Positions 6,020 to 6,904 of a DNA stretch of 6,904 nt are shown here, one piece after another. The stretch lies in contig CALKBO010000069.1 of NCBI GenBank assembly GCA_937989875.1, positions 1 to 6,904 on the forward strand, read 5' to 3'. Below the pieces are notes generated by a model. It was given only the letters and a program-made list of their open reading frames with translations, was not told the origin of the DNA and did not search any database. Origin of the DNA: an uncultured Collinsella sp. (GTDB lineage Bacteria; Actinomycetota; Coriobacteriia; Coriobacteriales; Coriobacteriaceae). Position numbers and translations under genes: made by a program. Numbering within the stretch: position 1 is the first letter of the stretch; every line of letters begins with the position of its first letter.

Positions 6020-6904
6020 CTATCTCGCAGCTTTAAGTTCTTTTAAAATCAAAATAAACAGCCAATTCGGCATAAGACGTATAATGATATCTGCTTTAGC
6101 GATAGACGGGCAAGCTCGTCGGTATTTAAGTAAACCAATTATGGAGCGCCGCTCCCTTGCTTCAGCGAACCCCAATATTTCCTTTAGATGCGGTGAATCG
6201 GGAAATCTATCGGCAAATCGCCTAGCAGTATCAACCCTGTTTTTAACTCTTGTCGAATACCAATCATCTTTTGAAGAAACACCTGCAAGGAATCCAGTTT
6301 CGTTACCACCATGTCGACGATACTTAACCAAAGGAGTCATAGTAAAGCTGCACTTCCCCAGTTCACTGCAACCCAATGTCAACCACAAGTCATGTGCAGT
6401 CGATTCCGGAAAGGGAATCATCGACTTCGCCGCACTCGCATCTAACATGAGAGCCATACCAATGCCGTAACATACGCTTGCGGCCTGTACAGTAATATCC
6501 TCTCCAGAGCACCAATTTACTTCCGGCGAATTAGGATGAGCTTTCCTATAACTCTTTACCAGAATATTTCCGTTTTCGTCAATTACCGATCTATCACAAA
6601 CATCTAGAATTGAGCCTTCTTCTAGCATATGGTTGAGCGAAACTTCAACTCTATTAGGCTCCCAAATATCATCCTGATCGCAAAGTACTACGTAATCCCC
6701 TTCCGCCAAGGAGAGCAGCGCCTCGAACGATTTGACATAACCGAGATTATTATCACCGTGATAATACCGATAGGCGTTTTTCGTTATATGCGCTTGGATA
6801 AACCGCTCTAATGAATCCGATTCAGGGCAGTCATTTCTAACTAGAAGCGTAAGCGGAAACGTTTGTTTATCTATCGAATCAAGTTGTTCCGCGAAAAACT
6901 TAAG
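6020..6904 (-). CDS. GT2 family glycosyltransferase (rhamnosyltransferase-like), 5' end cut by window edge
   Basis: The frame is open from the right edge, giving 294 visible residues; only about the first dozen should be missing. The visible start FFAEQLDSIDKQTFP matches the helix after the usual N-terminal TYNG/E motif. LVRNDCPESDS replaces the common RDDGSxD block. CDQDDIWEPNR (75-85) is the DxD-type metal/nucleotide site in the form typical of RfbF-like rhamnosyltransferases. AHDLWLTL (170-177) is the catalytic-base region and YRRHGGNETGF the C-terminal acceptor-side block. An internal TTG at 6709 could be mistaken for a start, but family homology continues well upstream of it, so it is not the start. 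A cytoplasmic inverting enzyme adding a sugar such as rhamnose or galactofuranose is likely; the exact donor is unknown. It ends in TAG, 44 bp before the flippase. Confidence 0.92.
   Translation of the reverse strand, partial: LKFFAEQLDSIDKQTFPLTLLVRNDCPESDSLERFIQAHITKNAYRYYHGDNNLGYVKSFEALLSLAEGDYVVLCDQDDIWEPNRVEVSLNHMLEEGSILDVCDRSVIDENGNILVKSYRKAHPNSPEVNWCSGEDITVQAASVCYGIGMALMLDASAAKSMIPFPESTAHDLWLTLGCSELGKCSFTMTPLVKYRRHGGNETGFLAGVSSKDDWYSTRVKNRVDTARRFADRFPDSPHLKEILGFAEARERRSIIGLLKYRRACPSIAKADIIIRLMPNWLFILILKELKAAR

Noticed and set aside
6020..6709. Treating the TTG at 6709 as the start of the last glycosyltransferase
   Set aside because: The same frame stays open to the window edge and carries the expected N-terminal GT2 sequence, so the gene is simply cut by the edge.

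Overview
The window looks like the 3' (distal) part of a cell-surface polysaccharide or teichoic-acid-like biosynthesis cluster, bordered by insertion-sequence debris. All six intact or edge-cut genes are on the minus strand, so transcription runs from right to left. In transcription order they are: a GT-A fold (family GT2, rhamnosyltransferase-like) glycosyltransferase cut by the window edge; a Wzx-type flippase; a LicD-family phosphotransferase; a GT4-type retaining glycosyltransferase; a dolichol-phosphate-mannose-synthase-like GT2 glycosyltransferase; and a small DUF2304 membrane protein. Gaps of 44, 4 and 33 bp join the first four genes, and the last two overlap by one base. This suggests an operon broken only by a roughly 600 bp interval between the GT4 gene and the DPMS-like gene.

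How the genes may work together (inference from families): the GT2 and GT4 enzymes add sugars to a lipid-linked repeat unit. LicD transfers a phosphorylated substituent (phosphocholine or a polyol/sugar phosphate). The flippase moves the lipid-linked unit across the membrane. The DPMS-like enzyme probably makes an undecaprenyl-phosphate-linked sugar donor, with the DUF2304 protein as its membrane partner. No priming glycosyltransferase, polymerase or chain-length regulator is visible here; they would lie off the right edge or elsewhere.

The non-coding parts are informative. Positions 149-429 hold an internal, frameshifted piece of an IS256-family transposase, visibly more GC-rich than the glycan genes. 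Just before it is a 30-bp near-perfect palindrome between 9-bp direct repeats. Positions 523-978 hold no gene I can support. Positions 2148-2551 hold what looks like a decayed membrane-protein gene, with one frameshift and one in-frame amber codon, followed by a short imperfect direct repeat near 2611-2673.

The transposase fragment reads like transposases I associate with Coriobacteriia (Collinsella/Olsenella/Atopobium relatives). A GC-rich host with an AT-richer, horizontally acquired glycan locus would fit, but the taxonomic assignment is an inference of moderate to low confidence. I see no tRNA, rRNA, CRISPR array or origin. I do not see a clearly new biological system. The best leads are the decayed gene inside the operon, the palindrome with flanking repeats, and the LicD plus DPMS-like/DUF2304 combination.
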